A stretch of 45,765 bases of DNA from Desulfuromonadales bacterium (GTDB taxonomy: Bacteria > Desulfobacterota > Desulfuromonadia > Desulfuromonadales > Geopsychrobacteraceae), in assembly GCA_016931615.1 (NCBI GenBank), contig JAFGEL010000099.1, positions 1 through 45,765 on the forward strand, given 5' to 3'. The position numbers and the translations under genes are program-made. The notes under the pieces are model-generated. The model was given only the letters and a program-made list of their open reading frames with translations. It ran no database searches and had not been told where the DNA came from. Every line of letters starts with the position of its first letter. Position 1 is the first letter of the stretch. This document shows positions 32,912 to 41,744 of this stretch, one piece after another.

Positions 32912-33679
32912 ATGAATGTTTATCGACAGATAAAAACAACTCCCGGTTTCACTCTCATTGAGCTTATTGTCGTGATTGTCATTGTCGGGATTCTGGCGGC
33001 TCTGGGAGGGCAGTTTATTGTTGCTCCGGTGACCGGTTATGTCGATCTGTCGCGCCGGACAAGATTGGTCGATCAGGCGGAAATGGCACTACGGCGTATG
33101 CAGCGTGATATTCGCCATGCCTTGCCGAACAGTATCCCCAGTGTGATCGATTCACCAACCCTGAATCTGGAAATGACCATCGATGGTGGTCGTTACCGCA
33201 GGTATCCCGGACCCGGTTTCAACGATACTCTGAAATTCAATACCACGGATGATAGTTTTGAAATGCTCGGGGCACCGAATAGCGGGACTCTTGATAAATT
33301 GGCGGCGGGAATCGAGTTGGATATGGTGGTTTACAATACGTCACCAGCTGACATCGGAAATCGCCAGGGGATTGCTTCGATTTCATCGACTCCTCCACAT
33401 ATTGTAACGCTCGTTTCGCCGTGGCAGTTTCCTCACGCTTCGCCGCAGCAGCGTTTTTTCATTCTTGAGCGGAATGATTCGTCGGTGATTTACAACTGGG
33501 ATGGCAGCAATCTGACTCGAAATGGTGATCTGGTGACCCGCAATGTCAGTGATTGTAAATTCAGTTACGACCCGGGTGCCAGCCAGCGGGCCGGTCTGGT
33601 GACTCTGAAACTGACATTGACTGAGGCTGATGAGGCGATCACGTTATTACATCAGGTTCATGTGGTGAATGCACCATAA
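32912..33679 (+). CDS. mshO: Minor prepilin, MshO-like
   Basis: A 255-residue prepilin from the ATG at 32912 (a TTG at 32900 is a less likely start). Leader MNVYRQIKTTPG before FTLIELIVVIVIVGILAALG. The conserved RRTRLVDQAEMALRRMQRDIRHALPNS segment is typical of MshO/PilW-type pilins, and the large beta-rich body fits a tip pilin. Confidence 0.88.
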   Translation: MNVYRQIKTTPGFTLIELIVVIVIVGILAALGGQFIVAPVTGYVDLSRRTRLVDQAEMALRRMQRDIRHALPNSIPSVIDSPTLNLEMTIDGGRYRRYPGPGFNDTLKFNTTDDSFEMLGAPNSGTLDKLAAGIELDMVVYNTSPADIGNRQGIASISSTPPHIVTLVSPWQFPHASPQQRFFILERNDSSVIYNWDGSNLTRNGDLVTRNVSDCKFSYDPGASQRAGLVTLKLTLTEADEAITLLHQVHVVNAP

Positions 33680-33712
33680 CAGCCGTTACTCGCGTAGGGG
33701 TAAGTTGAACAA

Positions 33713-34114
33713 ATGAGCATCCTGCAACAGAATAATCAGCGCGGCTTTACCCTGGTCCAGGCAATCTTTGTCTTGGTGGTGCTCGGTCTGCTCGGGGTGG
33801 CGATGATGCGCCTGAGTGGCGTCCAGAGCTCTACCGGTGTCTTCGCCCTGCAGGGCGCGCGAGCTTACCAGGCAGCTCGCAGTGGTCTGGAATGGGGTGC
33901 GGCCCAGGCCGGTTCGGGAGTCTGCAACCCTTCTCCCGGGAATGATTTATCGGTCGACAATTTCAACGTCAATGTGAGCTGTACCAGCCAGTCTTTTGAC
34001 GAAGGCAGCGGTTCTTACAATGTTTATCGGATCAGTGCTCTGGCGACCTTTGGCAGCTACGGCTCGCCCGATTATATTTCGCGCCGTATCGAGATGAAAG
34101 TTGGGTTCCAATGA
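33713..34114 (+). CDS. mshP: Minor prepilin, MshP-like
   Basis: A 133-residue prepilin-like protein, leader MSILQQNNQRG before FTLVQAIFVLVVLGLLGVA; mature position 5 is Q instead of E, as in MshP/PilX/GspK-like proteins. The GARAYQAARSGLEWG segment is the PilX/GspK-type signature. It has cysteines in SGVCNPSPGND and VSCTSQ. ATG start; it overlaps mshQ by four bases (ATGA). Confidence 0.87.
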   Translation: MSILQQNNQRGFTLVQAIFVLVVLGLLGVAMMRLSGVQSSTGVFALQGARAYQAARSGLEWGAAQAGSGVCNPSPGNDLSVDNFNVNVSCTSQSFDEGSGSYNVYRISALATFGSYGSPDYISRRIEMKVGFQ

Positions 34115-37100
34115 AATCCATTTTCTTTCGCAGCTCTTTGCTGTTTTTTTGCATATTTTTTATGTTCCAGGGCCTGGTGTATGCCACCAGGACGATTACT
34201 GCCGCAACAGTCGATGGAGGATCCACTACTACGGTAGCGCCTGGCGGAACAGTGACAATTTCGATAACCGTTGAAACGACCGCACCGGATGATGAATGGA
34301 GGTCGACCAGTTGGCGTATATCAGCCTTTGATGGGACGCTGGATTGTGCAAACACGGCAAACAGCAATGCCGTCGGAACTTTTTCAGACAGTTTTACGGT
34401 AACCGTCCCAACAACAACTGGTACTTATAACCTGTACCTGTATGCATATAGTGATAATAATTGCGGAAGTGGCAGCAGCGGGACGTTCGTGCTGCCTGGT
34501 GCAGTTATTGTCTCTGCAGGAGATGCGGGTAGCACCTGCGATACGTTTCGGGATGAATTTACAACGCTGGGCTACAACCGTCAGGATGGAACAGTCAATT
34601 GGTCTGGAGACTGGAACGAAGTAGGGGATGATGACTCTGCCTCCAGTGGTGATATTCGCGTTTCAACCTATCTCCCTGTGCTGCAACTTGAAGGTGACGG
34701 CTCGGCTTCGACGACTTTGGGTGGTCCTTATATCGAGCGTGAGGCTGATCTGTCCTCTTATGCAACGGCAACCTTGAGTTTCGATTACTATGAAACCGGT
34801 AGTTGGGAAACTGACGATTCAATAGAAATTTATGTGTCTGACGATGGTGGCAACAATTGGACTTTGATTCATACATTTACCAACGATCAAGGGGAGACTT
34901 CCCAGCAATTTTCAAGCGATATCTCAGCCTTTATTTCTGCCAGCACCAGAATTGCTTTTGTCGAAAAGGCAGACAGTTCTTTCGAGGATTTTTACCTCGA
35001 CAATATCCAGATTGAAGCTTGCGGGGGCGTCCCTCCTACGGTTAATAGCCTGACCACGACGGATACGACCCCCATTCTTACCGGAACCTTCAACAGCAGG
35101 GCAGCTATCGGGGGGTTCTCCGTCGCTGTAGATTCGATAATCTATACTCTTGGTGTCGATTCGGAACTGACGAATTCCGGCGATGACTGGACCCTTGATC
35201 TGAGTTCTGCAACACCCCTTTCTCTGGGAACCTATGATGTTGTTGCCACATCAGATGACGGTGCCGGAATGGTTCTTACGGACGAGACTATCGACGAATT
35301 GATAATCTTAGCTCCTGCAGCGGTACTCAGTAAGGTCGCTAGTACCTCAGCGGCGGCAGTTGGCGATGTGGTCACATTCACCATTACCGCCAGCAACCCT
35401 GACAGTGACCCTCTCAACGATATTGTGGTGACCGATATCCTGCCCGCCGGGATGACTTATGTATCCCACACAGCACCTTTGGGTAGTCTTAATGTTGCAG
35501 GGCAAACTTTGACCTGGACGTTAACTTCCCTAGCGGCGGCCAGCAGTGCCAGCCTGACTCTCGCTGTCTCCCTGACCCAGCAGGGTATTCTGACCAACAC
35601 CGTGACCTCTCCCGGTAGTACAGATGCAAGTGCGACGGTTCTGGTCCTGGCAAGTGCGGTAACCAACTTCCGCATGGACGAGCCGGTTGGATCATGGGAC
35701 GGGACGGCAGGTGAGGTGCTCGACAGTGGCGGAACCGCACTGCACGGGCGCTGGAATAGTACCAGCGGTGCCGCGTCACCTGTTGACCCGAGCCCAGCCA
35801 TCCATGAGCAGTACCCCTCTGTTGTCGGGGAATTTTGTAACGCGGCCGAGTTTGATGGTAACTCGGTCATTGAAGTGGCAGATAGCTCCTTGTTTGATTA
35901 CACGACAGAGCTTTCAGCAACAGCCTGGATTTATCCGACTGCCTATCCGTCTGAACTGTCTTCTATTCTTTCCAATGATGTCAACTATGAGTTTCATCTG
36001 AACAGTTCTGGCCATCTCTATTGGTGGTGGCAGGCGTCGACATTGACCTCGGCGGCGACTATCCCGCTGAATCAATGGACCCACGTGGCAATCACTCTTG
36101 ACTCTTCCAGTGGGGTACGACGACAGCGTATTTATATCAACGGTGTCGCAGACGCCAATACCAACAATTGGCAGGGTACACTTGCTACTAATAATTGCCT
36201 TGTCCATATAGGTGGCGATGTCGGGACCGGGGATTGTGCGGTTATCTCGGCCCGGAATTTCCGAGGTTTGATTGATGAAGTTAAACTGTACGGGTTTGAA
36301 ATGACCCAGGCTCAGGTGCAGGCAGATATGACCATGGGGAGACTCTGCTCGGGAACTTTTGACCATCTTCGTTTGGAACATGATGGGCTTGCCTCAATCT
36401 GTGCCCCGGAGACGGTAGTCGTCAAGGCCTGTATGGATTCAAATTGTTCTTCCCTTTATCCAGGAACCGTGACCGTGAGTCTGTCTCCAACGGGCTGGGT
36501 TGGCGGTGACACCTTTAGTTTCAGTGGCGGGATATCCTCGCGTCGGTTGAGTGTCGGAACTGCGGGAGACGTAACTATAGGAACGAACGCTGTCTCACCG
36601 ACTGCGGCCAATTCAACACGCTGCTTTAATGGTGCAACAGAGACTTGTACTTTGAATTTTGCCTTTGCCTCTTGTGATTTCGATGCCGTAGAACCGGCGT
36701 CAGCTCCGCAGACATCGATCTATACCAAACTATCGGGAGTTCCTTTTGACATAGATGTGCTGGCATTACTTGATGCGACAACGATAAATACAGGTTACGC
36801 AGGGACTGTTTCCGTCGACTTGGTTGATGCAAGCAGCTCTGTTTGTCCAAGTGGTGTAGGCTTGAACTCCGCAACCTCCATCACTTTTACTCCTGCTGAT
36901 GTCGGGCGAAATACGGTGACCTTCAATTATGCCGGTGCGGCTCGAAACGTCCGGGTACGTGCTACCGTGGGGGCTTCAGCTCCAGCTTGTTCATCCGATA
37001 ACTTCGCCATCCGGCCGCAGACTTTTACTGTTACTTCTTCGGATGCAGGTAACACCAGCCTCACGGGTCTACCAGTGGTGGCTGCAGGGGATTTGTTTAG

Positions 37101-38325
37101 CCTTTCGGCCGCGGGAGTCTCCGGTTACGATGGAACTCCACAGATCGACACGAGTCTTGTCAGTGGGACACCGACCGCAGGAACTCTGACGGGAAGTTTC
37201 CCGGCAGCAAATGCTGTGACCGGTATAGCGACCGGCGTCGGGTTCAGCTACAGCGAGGTCGGTCATTTTGGCCTTGGACAACAGGCAATTTATGACGCGA
37301 CCTTTACTCAAGTAGATACGGCGAAGAACGAGTGCACCAGCGACTTTTCCAACACTTTGACTGGAGGGATGTACGGCTGCTCATTTGGTAGTGCTGAAAT
37401 ACCAATTGCCATTGGTAGCAGTGGTTTTGGGCGGTTTGTCCCCGCTCGCTTCAACGTCAGTGCAAACAGCCCGATATTCACCGATGCCTGCAGCGGCTTC
37501 AGCTATCTCGGGCAGCCTTTCGGATACCTGGTCGATCCCCAGTTGACGCTAACAGCATTGAACCGCGCGGGGAATACGACTTTGAACTACGGCGGCAGTT
37601 ACTGGAGAATGAATTCAAGTCTGGCAGGGCGAAGCTACGCCAATAATGTTGAGACGACTGCGGCTACACTTGCCACTGCAACCACTGGCAGTGTCTCCTG
37701 GAGCGGGACTGGAAACAGTGATGGTATCGGGTCCGTAGCTATCTCCGGGGAAGAGATTAGCTATAGCAAGCCAACAGCTCCCGAAGGACCCTTTGCTGCC
37801 GATGCTAATCTGGTTTTCAGTACGGTTGATTTAACCGATGCTGACGGAGCTTGTTACGATCCGGAGGATGATGGCGTGTGTAACGGTTACAGCGTCAGTT
37901 CCATTGGTGGAACTGAACTACGTTACGGTCGGATGCTGCTGCAGAATACCTACGGTCCGGAAACGCAGCCGTTGACAATTCCACTGCAGACCGAATACTT
38001 CGATGGCAGCGCTTTTATTCCGAACAGTCTGGACAGCTGTACCCCGTACGATTTTTCCAATCTCCTGCTTGGGCCATACCAGGCTCCCCTAGCGAGTGGC
38101 GATACGACAGCATCCGGCAGCGGATCTCTCACCGCAGGCGTCGGTAGTCTGTTGCTGAGTGCTCCGGGAGTGGGCAATGATGGGAGTGTTGAGCTGCTGT
38201 ATGATCTGGATGCCGCCGGTCTGGACTGGCTGAAGACAGGTGGGAACAATCCAACCGCTAAGGCAAACTTCGGGATATTCAGGGGAAATCAACGCTTGAT
38301 TTATATGCGGGAATCAATCTGGTAG
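34111..38325 (+). CDS. mshQ: MshQ-like giant surface protein with DUF11, LamG and DUF6701 regions
   Basis: A 1404-residue exported protein. A signal peptide (about 1-26) is followed by a beta domain, a MAM/lectin-like jelly roll starting near C143 (CDTFRDEF), a DUF11-type repeat (about 401-514, ASNPDSDPLNDIVVTDILPAGM), a LamG/concanavalin-like domain (about 519-740, AEFDGNSVIEV and QWTHVAITLDSS) and a long C-terminal DUF6701 region (about 750-1404). DUF6701 and LamG together are the usual MshQ arrangement; the extra N-terminal jelly roll and DUF11 make it long. It probably sits at the pilus tip or surface as an adhesin. ATG coupled to mshP. Confidence 0.9.
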   Translation: MKSIFFRSSLLFFCIFFMFQGLVYATRTITAATVDGGSTTTVAPGGTVTISITVETTAPDDEWRSTSWRISAFDGTLDCANTANSNAVGTFSDSFTVTVPTTTGTYNLYLYAYSDNNCGSGSSGTFVLPGAVIVSAGDAGSTCDTFRDEFTTLGYNRQDGTVNWSGDWNEVGDDDSASSGDIRVSTYLPVLQLEGDGSASTTLGGPYIEREADLSSYATATLSFDYYETGSWETDDSIEIYVSDDGGNNWTLIHTFTNDQGETSQQFSSDISAFISASTRIAFVEKADSSFEDFYLDNIQIEACGGVPPTVNSLTTTDTTPILTGTFNSRAAIGGFSVAVDSIIYTLGVDSELTNSGDDWTLDLSSATPLSLGTYDVVATSDDGAGMVLTDETIDELIILAPAAVLSKVASTSAAAVGDVVTFTITASNPDSDPLNDIVVTDILPAGMTYVSHTAPLGSLNVAGQTLTWTLTSLAAASSASLTLAVSLTQQGILTNTVTSPGSTDASATVLVLASAVTNFRMDEPVGSWDGTAGEVLDSGGTALHGRWNSTSGAASPVDPSPAIHEQYPSVVGEFCNAAEFDGNSVIEVADSSLFDYTTELSATAWIYPTAYPSELSSILSNDVNYEFHLNSSGHLYWWWQASTLTSAATIPLNQWTHVAITLDSSSGVRRQRIYINGVADANTNNWQGTLATNNCLVHIGGDVGTGDCAVISARNFRGLIDEVKLYGFEMTQAQVQADMTMGRLCSGTFDHLRLEHDGLASICAPETVVVKACMDSNCSSLYPGTVTVSLSPTGWVGGDTFSFSGGISSRRLSVGTAGDVTIGTNAVSPTAANSTRCFNGATETCTLNFAFASCDFDAVEPASAPQTSIYTKLSGVPFDIDVLALLDATTINTGYAGTVSVDLVDASSSVCPSGVGLNSATSITFTPADVGRNTVTFNYAGAARNVRVRATVGASAPACSSDNFAIRPQTFTVTSSDAGNTSLTGLPVVAAGDLFSLSAAGVSGYDGTPQIDTSLVSGTPTAGTLTGSFPAANAVTGIATGVGFSYSEVGHFGLGQQAIYDATFTQVDTAKNECTSDFSNTLTGGMYGCSFGSAEIPIAIGSSGFGRFVPARFNVSANSPIFTDACSGFSYLGQPFGYLVDPQLTLTALNRAGNTTLNYGGSYWRMNSSLAGRSYANNVETTAATLATATTGSVSWSGTGNSDGIGSVAISGEEISYSKPTAPEGPFAADANLVFSTVDLTDADGACYDPEDDGVCNGYSVSSIGGTELRYGRMLLQNTYGPETQPLTIPLQTEYFDGSAFIPNSLDSCTPYDFSNLLLGPYQAPLASGDTTASGSGSLTAGVGSLLLSAPGVGNDGSVELLYDLDAAGLDWLKTGGNNPTAKANFGIFRGNQRLIYMRESIW

Positions 38326-38409
38326 GTGGTGACGAGTGCCATCTGCACCATGTCTGCTGCGTTGTTTGATTTCCATCCTTGACGCAGTTTTTGCTACGCT
38401 TTCAAATTA

Positions 38410-38447
38410 AAAAAAGCCCCGCCGGATAACCCGGCGGGGCGATTTTA
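38410..38447. terminator. Terminator after mshQ
   Basis: GCCCCGCCGG (38416-38425) pairs with CCGGCGGGGC (38431-38440) around a 5-base loop, with A6 on the left and ATTTTATT on the right. It closes the pilus locus on the plus strand; the A run gives it activity on the minus strand too. Confidence 0.85.
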
Positions 38448-38457
38448 TTGCAACTGT

Positions 38458-38503
38458 GAAAAAACTGGGACAGCCCCCGTATGGGGACCGTCCCGTTTTT
38501 TTT
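38458..38503. terminator. Second terminator-like hairpin, before CoA-transferase stop
   Basis: GGGAC (38467-38471) pairs with GTCCC (38490-38494) with an inner CCCC/GGGG pair around CGTAT, flanked by GAAAAAAC on the left and GT8 on the right. It can stop transcription from either side. The GGGACAG..GTCCC form resembles dispersed palindromes I associate with REP-type repeats in deltaproteobacteria; this was not checked. Confidence 0.7.
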
Positions 38504-40049
38504 ATTTTTCCCAGAAACGCATGGTGCCGTTCTTGGCCAGGTTGAGGTGCATGTTGTAGCACTCGTCAAGCAGCTGAGGCTCATGATGACCACCGGTGGC
38601 CTTGATACCGCGATCAAGGTAATCAGTGAGGTAGTCTTTGTAAGCCGGGTGGGCACACTTGTCGATGATCGCGCGGGCGCGATCGATCGGTGCCAGGCCA
38701 CGCAGGTCGGCCAGGCCCTGCTCGGTGACCAGAACATCAATATCATGCTCGGTATGGTCAACGTGCGGAACCTTGGGGACGACACCCGAGATACCGAATT
38801 CATCAGTCTTGCTCGGACGGCAGGATGGGCAGTGCATCATCGAGATGTAAGCATTACGCTCGAAGTCACCGGAGCCACCGATACCGTTGAGCATGCGGGT
38901 GCCACCAGCGTGGGTGGAGTTGGCGTGAGCGAAGATATCGAACTCAAGCGGAGTGTTCATGCCGATGGCGCCTAAACGACGGATGATTTCCGGGTTATTG
39001 GAAATCTGCTGCGGACGCATCAGGACCATGTCTCTGTACTTGTCAAAGTTCTTCCACCAGATCTCAAAACCTTCGTTGGAAAGTGACAGTGAGGTACAGT
39101 TGATGTACTTGCACTTACCGGAATCCATGAAGTCAAGGAAGGTGTCCTGAAGAACTTCAGTGAAAACAATCAGGTTTTCGAACGGTGAGCTGGTCAGGCC
39201 GCCAACAACGGCGTTGGCAATGGAACCGACACCGGACTGCAGTGGCAGCAGGTTCTTCGGCAGACGGCCGGCTTTAACTTCGGCGGAGAAGAAATCAACG
39301 ATGTTGTCAGCGATGGCTTGAGCAACATCGTCGGTTCCACGCAGGGCGCGACCGTTATCGGGCATTTTGGATTCGACGATAGCAACAATCTTGCTCTTGT
39401 CAGTCGGGACCCATGGAGTGCCGATGCGCTGCCTGGCGTCGGTGATCGGGATGATCTGACGATACGGAGGTACGTCAGTCATGAAGATATCGTGCATGCC
39501 TTCGAAAGAGGGCAGGCCGGTGTTGATTTCAACAATGATCTTGTCAGCGATATCGATAACTTCATTGGCGGCACCAACAGCGCCGGCGAGGATGATGTTG
39601 CCATCTTCAGTAATGGCGGAAGCTTCGATAACGCCGAGGTCGAGGCGGCCACCCTGATCTTTGGTGTAGAAACCGTATTTCAGATCCTGAGCAAACATTG
39701 ACAGGTGCTTGTCGCCCATGCGGATAGCGCCGCGGTTGATCGCTTTGCCAAGCTCTTTACCGGTCTGGTAAGGCCAGCGGCGGTCGATCATGTCGAGTGA
39801 AGCCATGCGGTCTTCAACTTCGGCACCAACAGAAGCACCGATAAACAGGTTGAGCTTAAGCTTGCCTTGCAGATTGTTTTTTTCAACGTAATCACACAGA
39901 GCAACCGGAACAACTTTCGGATAGCCGACCGGGGTAAATCCGGACATGCCGACGTTCATGCCGTCCTTGAAATAGTCGATGCACTGCTCTGGAGTTTTAA
40001 CCAGGTCAAGCAGCTCTTTACAACGAACGCGTTCTTGAAGTGTGGACAT
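38502..40049 (-). CDS. Acetyl-CoA hydrolase/transferase family protein; probable succinyl-CoA:acetate CoA-transferase
   Basis: A 515-residue class I CoA-transferase. In Geobacter-type bacteria, close relatives move CoA from succinyl-CoA to acetate, activating acetate and replacing succinyl-CoA synthetase in the TCA cycle. The oxyanion loop GVGSIANAV (273-281) and the putative catalytic E298 in FTEVLQD correspond to the AarC-type enzyme. The ATG at 40049 follows GGAGGAGAGAG; the frame extends 12 codons more without support. Single gene with its own promoter, long leader and terminators. A pure hydrolase activity cannot be excluded from sequence. Confidence 0.92.
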   Translation of the reverse strand: MSTLQERVRCKELLDLVKTPEQCIDYFKDGMNVGMSGFTPVGYPKVVPVALCDYVEKNNLQGKLKLNLFIGASVGAEVEDRMASLDMIDRRWPYQTGKELGKAINRGAIRMGDKHLSMFAQDLKYGFYTKDQGGRLDLGVIEASAITEDGNIILAGAVGAANEVIDIADKIIVEINTGLPSFEGMHDIFMTDVPPYRQIIPITDARQRIGTPWVPTDKSKIVAIVESKMPDNGRALRGTDDVAQAIADNIVDFFSAEVKAGRLPKNLLPLQSGVGSIANAVVGGLTSSPFENLIVFTEVLQDTFLDFMDSGKCKYINCTSLSLSNEGFEIWWKNFDKYRDMVLMRPQQISNNPEIIRRLGAIGMNTPLEFDIFAHANSTHAGGTRMLNGIGGSGDFERNAYISMMHCPSCRPSKTDEFGISGVVPKVPHVDHTEHDIDVLVTEQGLADLRGLAPIDRARAIIDKCAHPAYKDYLTDYLDRGIKATGGHHEPQLLDECYNMHLNLAKNGTMRFWEK

Positions 40050-40248
40050 TTCTCTCTCCTCCTGTGAATGGTCCAGTGGTGCCATCGCACCTTCTCGAAA
40101 TAGCTGTTAAAACAGCGCCTAGAAATGCTTTTTTAAAACAGGCTTGGTTTTAAAAGTTAATAAAATACAAAGAGTTATCCGCTCTTCTGCGACTTTCGAA
40201 CAGCAACCGGATGAGTCATCAAATCGGCGTAATAAGAACAGCGTTTCT

Positions 40249-40276
40249 TATATAATGTTGCGCTCAATCAAGTCAA
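40249..40276 (-). promoter_or_regulatory. Sigma-70-type promoter for CoA-transferase gene
   Basis: On the minus strand TTGACT (40271-40276) is followed after 16 bases by TATATA (40249-40254). Transcription would start near 40242, about 190 bases before the ATG. Confidence 0.6.
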
Positions 40277-40330
40277 GCGAAAATATGGCCGTCAGGATGA
40301 AAATTATCATTTCTGGTATTGGTGGGGGAT

Positions 40331-40369
40331 AAAAACAGCCGAATGCTCATTAAGTGAACATTCGGCTGT
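40331..40369 (-). terminator. Rho-independent terminator after bamD
   Basis: An 11-bp perfect stem ACAGCCGAATG/CATTCGGCTGT (40335-40345 and 40359-40369), followed on the minus strand by a run of five T. Confidence 0.88.
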
Positions 40370-40395
40370 CGATGGACAGGTGTGGAAAAGGGCGG

Positions 40396-41136
40396 CTAGC
40401 TGTTGTCTTCCAGCAGTTCCTGAGCGTCTTCGACATAATCACTGCCGGGAAACTGATCAAAGAGTTGCTGGAATATGGTCTGAGCTTTATCGTTCTGGCC
40501 GCTTTTCAAATAAGCCTTGCCGAGGTAAAAGAAAGCTTCATCCCGGTAGTAGTAATCCGGAAACGTTGCCAGAACATCTTCAAGGCGCTTGATGGCGGGT
40601 TTGTAAAGCTTCTTTTTTACATAGTACGCTGCGATATACACCTCATGTTCGGCCAGGCGGGTCTTGCAACGCTGGATCAGGTAGCCGGCTTCCTGGGCGT
40701 TCGGGTCATTGGGGAAACGCTGGACCAGTTCCTGAAAGGTCCGCAGGGCATTTTCGGTGTGGGTCTGGTCACGGTCTGCGGAGAGAATCTGCTGGTAATA
40801 GCTGAGCCCCAGGCGGTAGAGAATCGTCGCGGCACGAAAATCGTTGGGATGCTGTTTGAGAAAATCGGCAAAGGCGGTGGCTGCTTCCGCGTAGCGTTCT
40901 GACACATAGTAGGTTTCAGCGATCTTCAGTTCGGCCAGCATACTCAGTTCGGGCGAATAAAAGGTATCGCGCACCTTCTCCCATGAAGCGATAGCATCCT
41001 CGTAAAGGTTGCTTTCAAAGAACCGTTCGCCCTCCTGAAAATATTTTGCGGCGGAATTCTCCGGTTTGGCTTTGCCTCCGCCACAAGCGGCAAGAAGCAG
41101 GCTGACGACAATCAGCACAACATATTTCTTGACCAT
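40396..41136 (-). CDS. bamD: Outer membrane assembly lipoprotein BamD
   Basis: A 246-residue lipoprotein of the BamD (YfiO) family, part of the machine that inserts beta-barrel proteins in the outer membrane. The signal peptide ends in the lipobox LLAAC (C18); several tetratricopeptide repeats follow (YFQEGERFFESNLYEDAI, AYYVKKKLYKPAIKRLEDVL, FFYLGKAYLKSGQNDKA). The ATG at 41136 has AAGGAAG upstream; the frame's 19-codon extension would spoil the signal peptide. Single gene, divergent from crcB. Confidence 0.92.
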   Translation of the reverse strand: MVKKYVVLIVVSLLLAACGGGKAKPENSAAKYFQEGERFFESNLYEDAIASWEKVRDTFYSPELSMLAELKIAETYYVSERYAEAATAFADFLKQHPNDFRAATILYRLGLSYYQQILSADRDQTHTENALRTFQELVQRFPNDPNAQEAGYLIQRCKTRLAEHEVYIAAYYVKKKLYKPAIKRLEDVLATFPDYYYRDEAFFYLGKAYLKSGQNDKAQTIFQQLFDQFPGSDYVEDAQELLEDNS

Positions 41137-41270
41137 CAGGATTCTTCCTTCATGAATTGATGATTGAATGGCTGCTTTTTCGCGGGGCAGCAAAGCTGAA
41201 CCAAGAAGCTACGGAATCTGTCCGCTTTTGTCAATCGTCTTGGTGGGTCGCCAGGCAAATAAGACACCGA

Positions 41271-41299
41271 TTGACAGTGAAGATCGGCTCATCAATAAT
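41271..41299 (+). promoter_or_regulatory. Sigma-70-type promoter for the crcB operon
   Basis: A perfect TTGACA (41271-41276), a 17-base spacer and AATAAT (41294-41299, five of six). The crcB ATG is 44 bases downstream, so the longer reading frame from 41157 is excluded. Confidence 0.75.
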
Positions 41300-41342
41300 A
41301 GGCCAGCTTGAAAAGGGCAACTCCACTGCGTTTGAGGATATC

Positions 41343-41717
41343 ATGCAGGTTGTTTACATTGGAATATTCGGCGGGCTGGGATGTGTCGCCCGTTACCTGC
41401 TGTCGGGATTGACTTATCAGCTGGTCGGCCGCAGTCTTCCCTACGGCACTCTGCTGGTGAATGTGTTGGGGTCTTTTCTGCTCGGCCTGCTGATGACCCT
41501 GGGGCTGCGCAGCGCACTCTTCTCTCCGGAGCTGCGGTTGGGACTGACCGTCGGTTTCATGGGGGGCTTTACCACGTTTTCGACGTTTTCCTACGAAACC
41601 CTGCGCCTGCTCGAAGAGGGCAGTATGTGGCAGGCCGGCCTGAATATTATTCTCAATATTGTCCTGTGCCTGCTTTTTGCCCTGATGGGTGTCGTGGTGG
41701 CACGGTCAATGACCTGA
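41343..41717 (+). CDS. crcB: Fluoride channel CrcB/Fluc
   Basis: A 124-residue membrane protein with four transmembrane helices. Signatures are GGLGCVARYLLSG, PYGTLLVNVLGSFLLG and GFMGGFTTFSTFSYET, the last being the TFSTF motif of the dual-topology fluoride channels that export fluoride. The ATG at 41343 is preceded by GAGG. No fluoride riboswitch was recognised upstream. First gene of the operon with DUF190. Confidence 0.95.
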   Translation: MQVVYIGIFGGLGCVARYLLSGLTYQLVGRSLPYGTLLVNVLGSFLLGLLMTLGLRSALFSPELRLGLTVGFMGGFTTFSTFSYETLRLLEEGSMWQAGLNIILNIVLCLLFALMGVVVARSMT

Positions 41718-41744
41718 TAACCTTCTGCGGACATGGGAGTTGTC

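Larger units (their letters stand above)
40050..40395. other. Intergenic region holding CoA-transferase leader and bamD terminator
   Basis: No gene is seen. The region holds the minus-strand promoter of the CoA-transferase (40249-40276), a leader of about 190 bases with a 6+2+6 inverted repeat GCTGTTAAAACAGC (40103-40116), and the terminator of bamD (40331-40369). Confidence 0.7.

Noticed and set aside
41157..41342. N-terminal extension of crcB and a possible fluoride riboswitch
   Set aside because: The extension contains a strong promoter and would add 62 residues foreign to the family. I looked for the fluoride riboswitch pseudoknot pattern upstream of crcB and did not find it.
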